The notes below the pieces were generated by a model that worked only from the letters and a program-made list of their open reading frames with translations, was not told where the DNA came from and did not search any database. 64,000 bases of DNA, from contig OZ251458.1 of NCBI GenBank assembly GCA_965242535.1, positions 744,001 through 808,000 on the forward strand, read 5' to 3'. The stretch is from VXRD01 sp965242535 (lineage in GTDB: Bacteria; Latescibacterota; UBA2968). Made by a program: the position numbers and the translations under genes. Shown here piece after piece: positions 25,200 to 33,056 of the stretch; position 1 is the first letter of the stretch; each line of letters begins with the position of its first letter.

Positions 25200-26231
25200 A
25201 TGACCATTACACAACTCCGCGCCGTGCAACCCGATGCGGAACGCGCGCCGCGGGGATGGCGCAGAAGTCTCGGACAAATTTTGGTGCGGGTCGATACCGA
25301 CGATGGCCTGTCTGGATACGGTGTTGGCGGCGGGGGGATGGCGGGCATTCACATCGTCGAGACCGCGTTGCGAGAAGTCCTCATCGGGTCCCGCGCCGAT
25401 GATGTCGAGGGTTTGTGGGACGCGATGTATCGCCATACCGCGGCGTATGGGTACAAGGGCGTTGCGATGATGGCGCAAAGCGGCGTGGATTTGGCCTTGT
25501 GGGATTTGCGGGGCAAGCGGGCGAACAAACCGCTCGTGGAGGTGCTCGGAGGCGTGCATAAAGCCGTGCCGTCGTATCGCACGGGCGGGCGGAACGGCCT
25601 CGAGGAAGCACTCGCGCAAGGGTACAAGGCCGTCAAATTCGGCATTGGCGCGATGGATCCCCACGCGGAGTTGGACGCCATCGCCGATTTGTTCGGCGAC
25701 ATCCGAGCGGTGACAGGGCCCGATATTCAAGTGATGTGCGATGCGTCGATGGGGTGGGATGTGGAAGGCGCGTTGCGCGCGGCCGAGCGGTTGGTCGAGT
25801 TCGACCTGACGTGGTTGGAAGAACCGCTTTTGCCCGAGGAGTTTGACGGCTATGCGCGGTTGATGCGCGAAAGCCCCATCCCCATTGCCAGCGGCGAACA
25901 CGAATACACCGCACGGGGATTCGAAGCCCTGATGCAACGGGGACTGCACGCGATTTATCAACCCGATGTGTGCTGGTGCGGCGGGTTGACCGAGTTGGTC
26001 AAAATTTACGACTTGGCAAAGCAATACGGCGTATCGGTCTGCCCCCACCGCGGCGGCGAAGTGTGGGCGTTGCACGCGATAGCCGCGCTCGATCCCGATC
26101 CCTTAGCGGAAAGCGGCCGCCCGTGGATGACGTGGGTGCAAAATCAGCCGCGAGTCACAGATGGCAACATCGCGCCGGGCGATGGGCCGGGGTTTGGGGT
26201 CTCATTTGACGATGATCTGTGGAAGTCATGA
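25200..26231 (+). CDS. Mandelate racemase/muconate lactonizing (enolase superfamily) enzyme
   Basis: The 343-residue protein starts at ATG 25200 with AAAAAGGGGA upstream. Metal ligands of the enolase superfamily are visible: D181 (VMCDASMGW), E207 (WLEEPL) and E233 (SGEHEY). The lysine region YKAVKFG at 142-148 and the Asp/His pair at D256 (YQPDVCWCGG) and H283 (CPHRGGE) match the MR subgroup. These enzymes abstract the alpha-proton of acid-sugar carboxylates and typically dehydrate them, as in rhamnonate, galactonate or gluconate dehydratases. The substrate is not determined. The location among glycan-use genes fits an acid-sugar dehydratase. Confidence 0.92.
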   Translation: MTITQLRAVQPDAERAPRGWRRSLGQILVRVDTDDGLSGYGVGGGGMAGIHIVETALREVLIGSRADDVEGLWDAMYRHTAAYGYKGVAMMAQSGVDLALWDLRGKRANKPLVEVLGGVHKAVPSYRTGGRNGLEEALAQGYKAVKFGIGAMDPHAELDAIADLFGDIRAVTGPDIQVMCDASMGWDVEGALRAAERLVEFDLTWLEEPLLPEEFDGYARLMRESPIPIASGEHEYTARGFEALMQRGLHAIYQPDVCWCGGLTELVKIYDLAKQYGVSVCPHRGGEVWALHAIAALDPDPLAESGRPWMTWVQNQPRVTDGNIAPGDGPGFGVSFDDDLWKS

Positions 26232-26251
26232 GCGATAGCAATGGATAGAAG

Positions 26252-26287
26252 AAACGCCATCGGCGATTTGCCGATGGCGTTTTTGTT
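26252..26287. terminator. Bidirectional intrinsic terminator
   Basis: ACGCCATCGGC (26254-26264) and GCCGATGGCGT (26270-26280) form a perfect 11-bp stem with a GATTT loop. The plus strand continues TTTTG for the MR-family gene, and the minus strand also ends in T-rich sequence, closing the symporter/antitoxin transcript. Confidence 0.9.
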
Positions 26288-26291
26288 TGGG

Positions 26292-26366
26292 TTAAAGCCA
26301 TTCAACGCCATGTTCGTCGAGCAATGCCAAGAACGCTTTGAAGTCGTCCGGTAGCTCGAGTTCCAT
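26292..26366 (-). pseudogene. Truncated nucleotidyltransferase (toxin) relic, 24 codons
   Basis: ATG 26366 opens MELELPDDFKAFLALLDEHGVEWL and then stops 4 nt before the terminator. This is the usual N-terminus of AbiEii/DUF6036-type nucleotidyltransferases (E-L-P-DF--FL-LL-EHGVEYL), where the next residues would be LVGGYAV. The rest of the gene has been deleted. It overlaps the preceding small gene. Confidence 0.7.
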
Positions 26367-26514
26367 AGTTGATCCTGCGGAGAATTTCGATTTGTTTCAG
26401 GCGTTTATGGGGCGGTTGTGCGAGCCAGTAGGCCCGTTCTTCCGAAGTGTCGGAAAGCGTGCCTGTGGACAGGGTCGTTCTGTCCATTTTCAGCGGCGGG
26501 CGATGCGTTGCCAT
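26302..26514 (-). CDS. Small protein, likely orphan antitoxin of a nucleotidyltransferase pair
   Basis: The 70-residue protein starts 1 nt after the symporter stop with AAAGGGAG upstream. The sequence GTLSDTSEERAYWLAQPPHKRLKQ, then IEILRRINYG, is characteristic of short proteins found just upstream of nucleotidyltransferase toxins (YWL--P--RLE--E-LRQINYG). Its partner is present only as the 24-codon relic at 26292-26366. It is therefore probably a retained antitoxin gene or in early decay. Confidence 0.7.
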   Translation of the reverse strand: MATHRPPLKMDRTTLSTGTLSDTSEERAYWLAQPPHKRLKQIEILRRINYGTRATGRLQSVLGIARRTWR

Positions 26515-26515
26515 T

Positions 26516-28411
26516 TCACGACTCCCTTTGGTTTTCAAAAAACGCTTTGTGCTGTGCGGCCACGTTTTCGATGGGAATGGGTTTGGAAAGGCCGACTTTG
26601 AAGGCGAGCATCCACATGACAAAGATGCCAAAGAGCAGCATGAGGAGTTGCCACACCCACAGGGAGGGCAGCCCAAACGGCGCCCAAGTGGCCGGGGCAT
26701 TGGGATCGGAAAACAGGGTATTGCCAACCGTGGCAAACGGGCCGAATCCGACGAGAAACCACGCGACCGCGAGAATCCACGCAGGCGTCACCCACTTTTT
26801 TTGATCGTCCGTCAGCCCGGAAACCCCTTGGATGAAGGCGTGGTGTTTCGCCCTGCGACCGCGCTCGCCATCGCCCTCGGATCCGAATTTCGACACGAGC
26901 AGAGCCGCGATCAAATTGGCAAAAATGCCCCAGCCCGCGCTGTGAATGGTGAGGGGAAACGCGCCCCACGGCAGGCCGAACAACGCCACGGTGCGATCCG
27001 TGAGGGTCACGGCGACCAGCCCGGCGATGAGGCCCCACACCACGCCCTTGCGCGTCAGCCACGGAAAATAGCACACGCCCATCAGCGCGGGGTACATCTG
27101 AAACCCGTAGGCCACCGCGAGGCCGCCGAGCATCACAATCGCGCCGGTGAATCGCGCCGCGACAAACAGCGCGACCGCCGTCACGACGATGACGAAGACG
27201 CGGCCGCAGAGCTTTTGCACCTTGTCCGACGCGTCTGGCGCGACGTAGTGCTTGTACAAATCGCGCGTCACCATGCCGGAAAAGGTGGACATGTACGCGG
27301 CGCCTGTGGATTGCATGGCCGCCAGGGCGCACACCGCGAGGAGGCCGACGAGCCAGGGCGCGGCATCGGTGAGCAGGCCGATGAGTTGCGGCACGAGGTT
27401 TTTGTCATTGGCGGATTCGAACACCCCGTTTGCGACGAGGATATTGCCGCCCAAGCCCTGAAAGATGGTGAAGGAAAAGAGGATGATGCCGATGATCACG
27501 GAAGACGCCACGACTTGTTGCCAGCGGAAGGGTTCGCTGGTTTTGTTGGCAAAGCACCACATGGAAAAGGCGGGCGAGGACTGGATGCCCATCAGCGCGA
27601 ACATGTACGTCAGGCACATCATGCCCGTCCACACGCTGCCTTGTGCGTCTGCACCGGAAGGCACGGCTTGGATCGCGCCGGGCATCGCCACGATGTTCGA
27701 ATGCCCGTCCGGCGTGAGTTTTTGCCCCGTTGCCAAGTCCCGTTTGACGTACTCGGCAAGCCCGTCTGTGAACCCGCCCCAGCCGCCTGCAAAGGCGATG
27801 GCGATGCCGCCTAAAATGACGATGCCGAGCGCGAGCAAGATGCACTGCGCGCAATCGACATAGGCCACGGACCGCAGGCCGCCGGAGGCCACGTAGATCA
27901 TCACGATGGCCGACAGGGCAAACATGCCCATTTCGATGCCGATCAGCCCGTCGGTCAAGACGTGGAACAAGTCGCCCGACGCGCGGAGTTGCACGCCGAG
28001 ATAGGGCACGGAAAAGAGGAAGGCGACGAGCACGGTGAGCAAGCGCATGGCATTGCCGCCGTAGTAGGTGGTGTACATTTCGCCGGGGGTGATGTGTTCA
28101 AACGCGCGGCCCACGACCCATTGCCGGCGCAAAAAGAGCACGCCCGTAAAGGGAATGGTGAGGGCGTAGAACGAGGCGAATGCGTAGGGCAAGCCGTCCG
28201 TGAGGATTTTGCCCGGATGCCCCACAAAGGTCCATCCGGAAAAACTCGTGGCCGTGGCCGCCAACACGAAAACCCAAATGCCGATGGCGCGCCCGGCCAC
28301 GAAGTAGTCGGTCGAGGTGCGCGAAGACATCGCCCCGCGAAACCCCCAAAACAGACAATACGCCCAGTACAGCCCCACAAAAGCAAACAGCCAAATCAAT
28401 TTCGCGTCCAC
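26516..28411 (-). CDS. Sodium:solute symporter family (SSS) transporter
   Basis: The 631-residue polytopic membrane protein uses the sodium gradient to import a solute, often sugars, carboxylates or amino acids. GTG 28411 is chosen as start because GGAGGA lies 6-11 nt upstream. About 13-14 hydrophobic helices are visible. SSS landmarks include GWTFVGHPGKI near helix 2 and ASGGLRSVAYVDCAQ after helix 5. The C-terminal part beyond residue about 500 adds extra helices typical of longer members. Substrate is unknown, though uptake of a glycan-derived sugar or acid would fit the context. Dispersed-element copy 3 abuts its promoter. Confidence 0.93.
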   Translation of the reverse strand: MDAKLIWLFAFVGLYWAYCLFWGFRGAMSSRTSTDYFVAGRAIGIWVFVLAATATSFSGWTFVGHPGKILTDGLPYAFASFYALTIPFTGVLFLRRQWVVGRAFEHITPGEMYTTYYGGNAMRLLTVLVAFLFSVPYLGVQLRASGDLFHVLTDGLIGIEMGMFALSAIVMIYVASGGLRSVAYVDCAQCILLALGIVILGGIAIAFAGGWGGFTDGLAEYVKRDLATGQKLTPDGHSNIVAMPGAIQAVPSGADAQGSVWTGMMCLTYMFALMGIQSSPAFSMWCFANKTSEPFRWQQVVASSVIIGIILFSFTIFQGLGGNILVANGVFESANDKNLVPQLIGLLTDAAPWLVGLLAVCALAAMQSTGAAYMSTFSGMVTRDLYKHYVAPDASDKVQKLCGRVFVIVVTAVALFVAARFTGAIVMLGGLAVAYGFQMYPALMGVCYFPWLTRKGVVWGLIAGLVAVTLTDRTVALFGLPWGAFPLTIHSAGWGIFANLIAALLVSKFGSEGDGERGRRAKHHAFIQGVSGLTDDQKKWVTPAWILAVAWFLVGFGPFATVGNTLFSDPNAPATWAPFGLPSLWVWQLLMLLFGIFVMWMLAFKVGLSKPIPIENVAAQHKAFFENQRES

Positions 28412-28437
28412 GATAATCCTCCAAATCAATGCGTTAG

Positions 28438-28808
28438 TAATTTGTAAATTAAATAATTCGGGATTTCAATTTTTCAAGCGCGTGACGGACGGGGTGCCGT
28501 ACATCCAATAAGCCATCGCCCAACATGCCATCCCAAAAGCTCATCAAACAAAGCCATCACGCACAGCGCGCAAGTCCGTCTCGCAACGCACAGCCATTAT
28601 GCAACCCACCTTGCAGGCTGGCGCATGTTGTTCTATTACAAAAGCGCTTTGCGCTGTGCAAGCCCCTCGGCGCATGAGAGCGGCATTTTTTGCCTACTTT
28701 TTTTTGTTGTTGAAAAAAAGTAGGTCGCCGAAGGCATCAAAGGCAACAAACGATGCTTTCGGACCAAACGCTTTAGAAAAGCGAGCAACGTCGGTGCTGA
28801 TGGGGGCG
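28438..28808 (-). repeat. Modular dispersed element, copy 3 (reverse orientation, type II end)
   Basis: The copy lies in inverse orientation. Its type II terminus TTTGTAAATTAAATAATTCGGG is at the left (about 28441-28462). It is followed by the tail around GTCCGTCACGCGC and GTACGGCACCCC (minus sense), the CATGCGCCGAGGGGCTTGC block and the CCTACTTTTTTT hairpin, and ends near GACGTTGCTCGC at about 28800. The opposite terminus is missing, so the copy is truncated. Confidence 0.85.
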
Positions 28809-28984
28809 GCCCGACCGTGGACCATCGTAATATTTCGCGCGAGGAATGGCAAGGGCTATCGCTCTGAATCAATGGGGTATCATGGGCTGTCTCCCAAGCC
28901 CGTTCATCTGATTCGCCGATGTGCGGGATGTCGGACTGAGGCGGTTGACGCGCCGAGGGCGCATCTGCCGATCCCTAGGCCCAT
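28809..28984. other. Spacer between element copy 3 and the transhydrogenase stop
   Basis: About 175 nt of unique sequence holds no convincing ORF, hairpin terminator or regulatory motif that I could identify. Confidence 0.4.
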
Positions 28985-30268
28985 TCACCACGCGACCATC
29001 GCGTCTTTGAACAGGCGCGTCAAGTCCTCGGCGGTTGCGGGTCGCGGAGAGAGTTTGGTGACGCGGTGTTGGGGAAGCGTGCCCTTGACGAGTGCGGGGA
29101 TGTCGCTTTCCGCGAACCCAATGGCCGCGAGTCCGTTGGGCACTTCGAGTCGCTTCATCAGGCTTACGATCTGATCCGCGAGGACATGACCCGCATCGTC
29201 GGGCGATGCATGGGCGATGTCCGCACCCATGATCTGCGCGGCGCGAAGGTGGCGATCCGGGCACGCGGACGCGGTGAAGCGAAAGACGGCTGGCGCGGTG
29301 AGCGCGACCGACATGCCGTGGGGGATGATCGCGTGGTCCGTGATCATCCCCTCGGGCTTGAAGTCGCGCACCATGCCCGAGACTGGGTAGGACATGCCGT
29401 GGCAGAGGTGAACGCCCGCATTGCCAAAGCCGATGCCCGCGAGGGATGCGGCTAAGCTCATCTGTGCGCGGGCCTCGTCGTCACTGGGGTTGCGAACCGC
29501 GCGCGGGAGGTATTGCGCGGCAATTTCGATGGCTTTGAGTGCCCACAGGTCGGAAATGGGATTGCTGCCCTGATACGCGGGGCGTTCAAGCGGTCGGGCG
29601 GGCATGGGACGGTCGGTATAGGGCAGGGCGGTGAACGATTCCAAGGCGTGGCACAGCACGTCGAGGCCAGTCGCCGCTGCGATAGACGCCGGCATGGTGC
29701 GCGTGTTTTCCGGATCGACGATGGCGAGATCGGGTTTGAGGTGCCGGTGTGCAATGCCGGTTTTGACGTGCCGATCCGAGAGGTCCATAATCGCCACCCC
29801 CGTGGTCTCGCTTCCGGTGCCGGCCGTGGTGGGTATGGCGATGAGGGGTTTGACCGGGCCGGGCACGGGTTTGCCCCGCCCGATGGGCGCGTTGATGTAC
29901 GCAAAAAAATCGTCGGGATAGGTGGCGAACAAATTGGCGGCCTTGGCCGTGTCTATCGACGACCCGCCGCCAATGGCGACATAGCCCTCGTACTCGCCTT
30001 CGGTGGCGACCGCTATCGCGTCTTTGAACGAGACATCCGTCGGCTCTACGCGCACGCGATCAAACACGTCGTACTCAATGCCCTCGGCCTCGAGGGCTTC
30101 TCGCGCCGTTTGCACAGGGGGCAGGTCGACGAGGTTGGGATCCGTGACGATGAGCACGCGCCCAATGCCCATATCGGCCAAGTCCATGCCGACCTCGCGC
30201 GTCGTCCCCACCCCAAAGCGCAGGTTTGACGCGCCCATCTGGAAAGCGGTGTCGGTTTCTCTTTTCAT
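28985..30268 (-). CDS. Hydroxyacid-oxoacid transhydrogenase / iron-containing alcohol dehydrogenase
   Basis: The 427-residue protein belongs to the ADHFE1-like group III alcohol dehydrogenases. These oxidise 4-hydroxybutyrate to succinate semialdehyde while reducing 2-oxoglutarate. The start MKRETDTAFQMGASNLRFG closely follows that subgroup. GGGSSIDTAKAANLFATYP binds the cofactor, PTTAGTGSETTGVAI is the family signature, and the metal ligands are in the D-x3-H of GLDVLCHALESF and in FGNAGVHLCHGMSYPV. ATG 30268 has GAGGAG upstream. It stands alone, with no succinate-semialdehyde dehydrogenase nearby. Confidence 0.93.
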   Translation of the reverse strand: MKRETDTAFQMGASNLRFGVGTTREVGMDLADMGIGRVLIVTDPNLVDLPPVQTAREALEAEGIEYDVFDRVRVEPTDVSFKDAIAVATEGEYEGYVAIGGGSSIDTAKAANLFATYPDDFFAYINAPIGRGKPVPGPVKPLIAIPTTAGTGSETTGVAIMDLSDRHVKTGIAHRHLKPDLAIVDPENTRTMPASIAAATGLDVLCHALESFTALPYTDRPMPARPLERPAYQGSNPISDLWALKAIEIAAQYLPRAVRNPSDDEARAQMSLAASLAGIGFGNAGVHLCHGMSYPVSGMVRDFKPEGMITDHAIIPHGMSVALTAPAVFRFTASACPDRHLRAAQIMGADIAHASPDDAGHVLADQIVSLMKRLEVPNGLAAIGFAESDIPALVKGTLPQHRVTKLSPRPATAEDLTRLFKDAMVAW

Positions 30269-30396
30269 TTTTGTCTCCTCATCGATGTGTTATTCCCTCG
30301 TCTTGCCCTTCGCCGCGGTCATGGTCAAGCGCGAGTCCTCATGTTCTCCTTGCACGAGAAGCGCGATGTCCGTAACATATCAACGGACTAAAGCGA

Positions 30397-30424
30397 TTGA
30401 CATTTGTCTTGTTTGAAGTAATTT
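30397..30424 (+). promoter_or_regulatory. Probable sigma-70-type promoter of the R-M operon
   Basis: TTGACA is followed by 16 nt and TAATTT, about 35 nt upstream of the methyltransferase start, in an AT-rich stretch unlike the flanking DNA. Confidence 0.55.
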
Positions 30425-30458
30425 TTTGCGTTTGCGATTTGATAATTTGGGAGGTGCC

Positions 30459-31511
30459 ATGTCGCGGGGCGAGAGCTTTCAAACCGAAGATGTAATGCTG
30501 TTTAACCGGGATGTTTTGAAATTATACGATAGTTGGAAAACGCCAGATGTCATTATTTCCGACGGAGGCTATGGCGTATCTGGTTTTAAGCGAGATGCCA
30601 AAGAGCCTTCAATGCTAAAAGCATGGTATCGACCACATATTCGAGCCTGGTCACAAAATTCTCACCCCGGCACGACGCTTTGGTTTTGGAATACAGAAAT
30701 CGGGTGGGCTACCGTACACCCCATTTTAGATCGATCGGGATGGGATTACGTGTGTTGCAATATTTGGAACAAGGGCATACGGCATATCGCGGGAAACTGC
30801 AATCTCCCAATGCTCAAAGGTTTTCCAATCGTCACGGAAGTCTGCGTACAATACGTTAGGCGTCCAGAATTTCGAGTTGATGATCAGTTATTGACCTTGA
30901 AGGCATGGTTGCGCTTTGAATGGGAGAGAACCCAACTTCCCTTGTACAAAACCAATCGAGCATGTGGCGTTGCCAATGCAGCAACCCGGAAGTATTTTAC
31001 AAAAGATCATCTGTGGTACGCGCCGCCGCCTGAACTTTTTGAAAAGCTCGTGTCTTATGCAAATCGGCATGGTGCAGAAAGTGGCAAACCTTATTTTTCC
31101 GTAGATGGACAAAAACCATTGAAAACAAAAACATACAAACAGCTCTTTGCGAAATTCAAGGGCAAATACGGCATAACAAATGTTTGGGATCATCCCCCTC
31201 TTCACAATGGTGAAAGAGTCAGATTGCCAGGGTCTTCAAAATACGCCCATCTCAATCAGAAGCCGCTAAAGTTAGTGAAAATGTTGCTGGAAGTATCGTC
31301 TGATCCTGGTGACACTATTTGGGAGCCATTCGGAGGTCTATGCACGGTAGGCTTGGCTTCATATCTTACTGAAAGACGCGCTTACTGCGCTGAAATTGAC
31401 AGTGAGATTTATCACATAGCTATTGATCGAATAAAGGCACAGGCTGTCCCGTTGTTTGACGCCCCCCAAAAAAGTAAGACAAATAGAGTAGCCACAGGTG
31501 TCTATGCGTGA
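30459..31511 (+). CDS. DNA methyltransferase of a type II R-M system (class beta, N4-cytosine/N6-adenine)
   Basis: The 350-residue enzyme starts at ATG 30459 with GGGAGG 6 nt upstream. Motif IV is SDGGYG at residues 34-39, a variant of [DS]PPY found in amino-methyltransferases. Near the C-terminus, NQKPLKLVKMLLE followed by WEPFGGLCTVGLA corresponds to motifs X and I (D-x-F-x-G-x-G). The order IV then X-I is that of class beta enzymes. It protects host DNA from the adjoining nuclease. The gene is clearly AT-richer than its neighbours, consistent with horizontal transfer. It overlaps the endonuclease gene by 8 nt. Confidence 0.9.
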   Translation: MSRGESFQTEDVMLFNRDVLKLYDSWKTPDVIISDGGYGVSGFKRDAKEPSMLKAWYRPHIRAWSQNSHPGTTLWFWNTEIGWATVHPILDRSGWDYVCCNIWNKGIRHIAGNCNLPMLKGFPIVTEVCVQYVRRPEFRVDDQLLTLKAWLRFEWERTQLPLYKTNRACGVANAATRKYFTKDHLWYAPPPELFEKLVSYANRHGAESGKPYFSVDGQKPLKTKTYKQLFAKFKGKYGITNVWDHPPLHNGERVRLPGSSKYAHLNQKPLKLVKMLLEVSSDPGDTIWEPFGGLCTVGLASYLTERRAYCAEIDSEIYHIAIDRIKAQAVPLFDAPQKSKTNRVATGVYA

Positions 31512-32436
31512 TATTCCGATAAAATTTGAACCCGATCCCAAATGGGCCCACTTCAAGATATGGAAGCGCGTAGATGATCTCATCTACTCAATTCCCGCTT
31601 ACTTTGAAACGGAGTTGCTCATAAAGGGAATCAATGTCACTGAAATATTTTCCGTCGGGGGAGCATTTGCTTCCGTTGTCGAAGCCCAAGTTGTAGATAT
31701 TCTCAATCGTTTGAGGAATATCTGGGATCCTGATAGCGAATATGCCGATTATGCGTTTGTCAGACAATCACAGACTTTCCCCGATGTTTTGTTGAGAAGT
31801 CTCAGAGACGAAAATGAGATACTATTCGGTATCGAACTCAAATCTTGGTATGTCCTCAGCAAAGAAGGCGAGCCGAGTTTCAGATATCAGGTGACTCCTG
31901 AAGCATGTGCTACCGCTGATTTCATCGTTATTATTCCAGGGCTATTGTCAGAGGTAATTTCAGGTACCCCAAGGATCTTGATTCCCTACAAAGAATCGGC
32001 GAGGTTTATTGCTGAGTACCGAAATTACTATTGGCAGAAATCACGCCGAGAGCGAAATGAAAACCCCGACATCCGAACACCCCCGAAAGCGTATAGACAT
32101 CCTTACCCGAGTAGCAAACAAGAATCTTCAGACAAAGCAACAATAGATAAGGGTGGAAATTTTGGTCGGATTGCCAGAGTAGGGATTCTCGACACATTCG
32201 TAGCCAAGATCAAATCTCTCGATTATTTGGGGATCAAAATCATTCATTGGATTACATTTTTTAGGGCAATTTCAGAAACCAGGACGGACGAACAAATCGG
32301 CAGAGAATTGCAACGATTAAAAGCGCAAATCCAGGCTGATATAGATGAATCGGCAAAAAAAAAGAATTTTGAGTATAAAGATTCGTTCCTTGACTTGATC
32401 CTACAACTCGAAGAACTATGGCAAAAGACCTCGTGA
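31504..32436 (+). CDS. Type II restriction endonuclease, PD-(D/E)xK-like
   Basis: The 310-residue protein starts at ATG 31504 inside the methyltransferase gene (GTG 31498 is also possible). A PD-(D/E)xK nuclease core is suggested by E60, P93-D94 (TFPDVLLRSL) and E111-L-K113 (FGIELKSW), with the expected spacing of about 17 residues between the acidic positions. The rest, including a C-terminal charged coiled region, has no recognised domain. Identity as the cognate endonuclease rests on this motif plus overlap with the methyltransferase gene. Recognition sequence is unknown. Codon use is AT-rich like its partner. Confidence 0.82.
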   Translation: MRDIPIKFEPDPKWAHFKIWKRVDDLIYSIPAYFETELLIKGINVTEIFSVGGAFASVVEAQVVDILNRLRNIWDPDSEYADYAFVRQSQTFPDVLLRSLRDENEILFGIELKSWYVLSKEGEPSFRYQVTPEACATADFIVIIPGLLSEVISGTPRILIPYKESARFIAEYRNYYWQKSRRERNENPDIRTPPKAYRHPYPSSKQESSDKATIDKGGNFGRIARVGILDTFVAKIKSLDYLGIKIIHWITFFRAISETRTDEQIGRELQRLKAQIQADIDESAKKKNFEYKDSFLDLILQLEELWQKTS

Positions 32437-32685
32437 TATTTTTGCACCGCGTTTCAATGGGGATCCCCAGTTCGACATGGACAACGGAACGCGATGATAT
32501 TGTTTTTCGCCCGGCGAATATAGTTTAATATTCGCGCTGTTTCCAGACGTTTTTTTTCAGATGATACCCCCTCGGCCTCTCCCCGCAACCGGGGGAAAGC
32601 GTTACTTTTTTAAAAATAAAAAAATAAAAGCCGTCACAAATTGTGGCGGCTTTTTGTTTGGATCGCGGCGTGCGACAGGTCGCCC
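32437..32685. other. Intergenic region with terminator between R-M operon and ABC relic
   Basis: The region contains AT-rich sequence, a GGCCTCTCCCCGCAACCGGGGGAAAG imperfect hairpin near 32571-32598, and the terminator at 32626-32656. No gene is seen. Confidence 0.5.
32626..32656. terminator. Intrinsic terminator
   Basis: AAAAGCCGTCACAA pairs with TTGTGGCGGCTTTT (one G-T mismatch) and is flanked by T-runs on the plus strand and A-runs on the other side. It can serve the R-M operon and the leftward reading. Confidence 0.8.
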
Positions 32686-33044
32686 TTACTTCTGTCTGAA
32701 TCTATCGGCCGATACGGCGATGACGATAATCGCGCCCGTGACGATTTCTTGTACCTAATTCGGCAAGCCCATTTGCGAACAGCCCGCGCGGATGACGGTC
32801 ATGATCAGCGCGCCGACCACGCTACCGAGCACCGAGCCTTCGCCGCCCGAGAGGCTGCCTCCGCGACGCGCATCTCGCCCGCATCGGGTTGCAACGCGCC
32901 CTTCATCAACGTGCTTTTGCCCGCGCCATTTTCGCCGATGAGGGCGTGGATTTCGCCGCTTGAAACCGCGAAATCGACCCCGTCGAGTGCGACGGTCGCG
33001 CCAAAGCGCTTGCAAATCCCGCGCATGGCAAATCGCGTGGACAT
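32686..33044 (-). pseudogene. Deletion relic of a ribose-type sugar ABC transporter (ATPase N-terminus joined to permease C-terminus)
   Basis: Minus-strand sequence from ATG 33044 encodes the start of an RbsA/MglA-type ATPase, MSTRFAMRGICKRFG, with an intact Walker A (GENGAGKST) and then QPDAGEMR. The frame then degenerates. A second frame picks up the C-terminus of an RbsC-type permease: GGEGSVLGSVVGALIMTVIR, then an amber codon at 32755-32757 where tryptophan is expected (N-W-VQEIVTGA). The permease end continues for 22 codons to TAA at 32686. Most of rbsA and rbsC, roughly 2 kb, has been lost by internal deletion. Confidence 0.85.
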
Positions 33045-33056
33045 CGCGCCGTTCTC

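Noticed and set aside
26447..27814. Plus-strand 455-codon frame
   Set aside because: Antisense to the SSS symporter, which has a full set of transmembrane helices and a ribosome site.
28599..29174. Conserved peptide MRAAFFAYFFLLLKK in several dispersed-element copies
   Set aside because: The frame is broken in other copies, has no ribosome site, and follows the DNA repeat, so it is not scored as a gene.
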